DNA of 64,000 nucleotides. Source: Comamonas testosteroni ATCC 11996. GTDB taxonomy: Bacteria > Pseudomonadota > Gammaproteobacteria > Burkholderiales > Burkholderiaceae_C. Shown here in pieces: positions 62,847-64,000 of this stretch. The stretch covers positions 474,477 to 538,476 of the forward strand of contig NZ_AHIL01000002.1 in assembly GCF_000241525.1 (NCBI RefSeq). Reading direction: 5' to 3'. The stretch's first letter is position 1, and each line of letters starts with the position of its first letter. The notes beneath the pieces were generated by a model, which saw only the letters and a program-made list of their open reading frames with translations, ran no database searches and was not told the origin of the DNA. The translations under genes were made by a program, and so were the position numbers.

Positions 62847-63794
62847 ATGCAAATACTGTTTGTTGCCGATCCGCTGGAATCCTTTGTCATCTACAAGGAC
62901 TCCACCTTTGCCATGATGCGTGAGGCTCAACGCCGAGGACACCAGATCGTGGCCTGCGAGCCCCGCCATATCTCCTGGCAAAGCGGCGGCAAGGTCAAGG
63001 CTCAGGTGCGGCATATCACCCTGACCGGGGACAAGGACCGCTGGTTCGAGGAAACCCAGTCTGCGCAGACGGTGCTGGCAGACTTTGGCGCCATCGTCAT
63101 GCGCAAGGACCCTCCGTTTGATTCCGAGTTCTTCTATGCCACGCACATGCTCGGCCAGGCAGAGCGTGAGGGGGCCAAGGTTTTCAACAAGCCCAGTGCC
63201 CTGCGCGAGCATCCCGAGAAGCTTGCCATCATGGAGTTTGCGCAATTCATCTCGCCGACGCTGGTCACGCGCAGTGCGCAGGATATCCGTACCTTTCATG
63301 CAGAGCACAAGGACATCATCCTCAAGCCGCTTGACGGCATGGGGGGGATGGGCATCTTCCGGGTTGGCGAAGACGGCCGCAATCTAGGCAGCATCATCGA
63401 AACCTTGAATCAGGGCGGCTCCACCAGTGTCATGGTGCAGAAGTTCCTGCCCGACATCGTTCATGGCGACAAGCGGGTGCTCATCATCGGCGGAAAGCCC
63501 GTGCCGTTTTGCCTGGCCCGTATTCCGCAGGGCAATGAGGTGCGCGGCAACCTGGCGGCCGGCGGCAAGGGAGTTGCCCAGCCGTTGGCAGAGCAGGACA
63601 AGGCAATTGCCGAGTTCATTGGGGAGCGCCTGGTGCAGCGTGGCTTGCTCTTGATCGGGCTGGATGTCATCGGCCACAACGTCACCGAGATCAATGTGAC
63701 CAGTCCCACCTGCTTCCAGGAGATCTTTGATCAGACCGGCTGTGATGTGGCGGCGCTGTTTGTCGACGCACTGGAGCAGGCCGCTGGCGCCTGA
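62847..63794 (+). CDS. gshB: glutathione synthetase
   Basis: The 315-residue ATP-grasp enzyme joins gamma-glutamylcysteine and glycine. It has the N-terminal QILFVADPLESFVIYKDST substrate loop, the glycine-rich D163-GMGGMGIF171 segment of the ATP-grasp fold and ITSPTC-like NVTSPTCFQEIF near the C-terminus with catalytic residues. gshA lies 3.3 kb upstream. A strong bidirectional terminator follows at 63801. Confidence 0.96.
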   Translation: MQILFVADPLESFVIYKDSTFAMMREAQRRGHQIVACEPRHISWQSGGKVKAQVRHITLTGDKDRWFEETQSAQTVLADFGAIVMRKDPPFDSEFFYATHMLGQAEREGAKVFNKPSALREHPEKLAIMEFAQFISPTLVTRSAQDIRTFHAEHKDIILKPLDGMGGMGIFRVGEDGRNLGSIIETLNQGGSTSVMVQKFLPDIVHGDKRVLIIGGKPVPFCLARIPQGNEVRGNLAAGGKGVAQPLAEQDKAIAEFIGERLVQRGLLLIGLDVIGHNVTEINVTSPTCFQEIFDQTGCDVAALFVDALEQAAGA

Positions 63795-63800
63795 GAAGCG

Positions 63801-63841
63801 ATAAAGAACCCCGGCAGGCAAGGCCTGCCGGGGTTCTTTAT
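63801..63841. terminator. strong bidirectional terminator after gshB
   Basis: ATAAAGAACCCCGGCAGG (63801-63818) pairs perfectly with CCTGCCGGGGTTCTTTAT (63824-63841) around a 5-nt loop. Long A/T-ended arms allow function on both strands and isolate the region to the right. Confidence 0.92.
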
Positions 63842-63860
63842 CTGGGTGTCCGTGCCGGTG

Positions 63861-64000
63861 TTGTCTGGACTGCAAAAATCTGTGTACAATGCAAGGCTTC
63901 ACTGAGCGGAATGCAAAATTTTGCTGGTCGATCTGAAAGAAATCAGATCGACAAAGTTGTGATAGAATTCAAGGCTTCGCTGATCGCAGCAAGCAACGAA
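63861..64000 (+). promoter_or_regulatory. tandem stable-RNA-type promoters with an inverted repeat (window edge)
   Basis: P1: -35 TTGTCT (63861) and -10 TACAAT (63885) with an 18-bp spacer. P2: -10 TAGAAT (63963) without a clear -35. Both -10s are followed by CAAGGCTTC(A/G)CTGA(G/T)CG, 78 bp apart. Between them GTCGATCTGA (63927-63936) and TCAGATCGAC (63943-63952) form a perfect 10-bp hairpin with loop AAGAAA. The window ends in AGCAAGCAACGAA, typical of the leader upstream of 16S rRNA in Comamonadaceae (from memory). No structural RNA gene is inside the window. Confidence 0.6.

Overview
The window is 64 kb of GC-rich chromosomal DNA from a beta-proteobacterium, most likely Comamonas or a close relative in the Comamonadaceae (inference). 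The grounds are orphan Bug/TctC-type solute receptors, an Omp32-like porin, a beta-proteobacterial GshA, a VanA/VanB-type Rieske oxygenase pair, BenE, and two dispersed intergenic repeat families. About 60 protein genes are supported. I found no tRNA or rRNA gene, phage, insertion sequence or CRISPR array. The right edge ends in what looks like a stable-RNA (probably rRNA operon) promoter region.

Left edge (1-6.4 kb): two PAP2-family membrane phosphatase genes, the first cut by the window edge, lie on the minus strand. They diverge from an OmpR-type response regulator and its QseC/PmrB-like histidine kinase. A direct repeat of the PmrA/QseB type sits just upstream of the first PAP2 gene, suggesting a local envelope-lipid regulon. 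Class II fructose-bisphosphate aldolase and the acyl-CoA ligase fadD follow, each closed by a good terminator.

Catabolic block (6.6-25.2 kb): some 18 co-directional genes encode a cupin, an alpha/beta hydrolase, two IclR regulators, an aspartate-dehydrogenase-like enzyme, two Bug receptors, an MTA/SAH nucleosidase, two SDRs, a ThDP-dependent lyase, an aldehyde dehydrogenase, a VOC ring-cleavage-type dioxygenase, a small HTH protein, a Rieske oxygenase with its reductase, a porin and an MFS transporter. Together they look like a complete uptake-and-degradation pathway for an aromatic acid whose identity I cannot fix. Inverted-repeat operators and copies of a GC-rich repeat punctuate the block.

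Middle (25.5-43 kb): corA; the minus-strand set tsaB-rimI-degenerate UDG-like protein; dacB; a GDSL lipoprotein esterase with OmpW; a tightly overlapping five-gene ABC transporter/flavin monooxygenase operon resembling organosulfur scavenging systems; Sua5/TsaC; purE-purK; and a two-gene ABC exporter.

Right part (43-64 kb): a YbbN-like thioredoxin, a probable pseudogene, an SDR, a META-domain lipoprotein, an RHH protein, a DJ-1/PfpI protein and an MscS channel. Then come leuS-lptE-holA, proA, trkA-trkH, gshA, kup, benE and gshB. Potassium uptake and glutathione synthesis genes are interleaved here.

Two repeat families stand out. One is a GC-rich element of about 80-120 bp found ten times, each copy starting within about 10 nt of a stop codon and oriented with that gene. 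The other is an AT-richer element carrying the core GATAGCT...GCGCT. At least two genes with a strong Shine-Dalgarno sequence start at TTG, and a third TTG start is supported by the signal peptide it creates.
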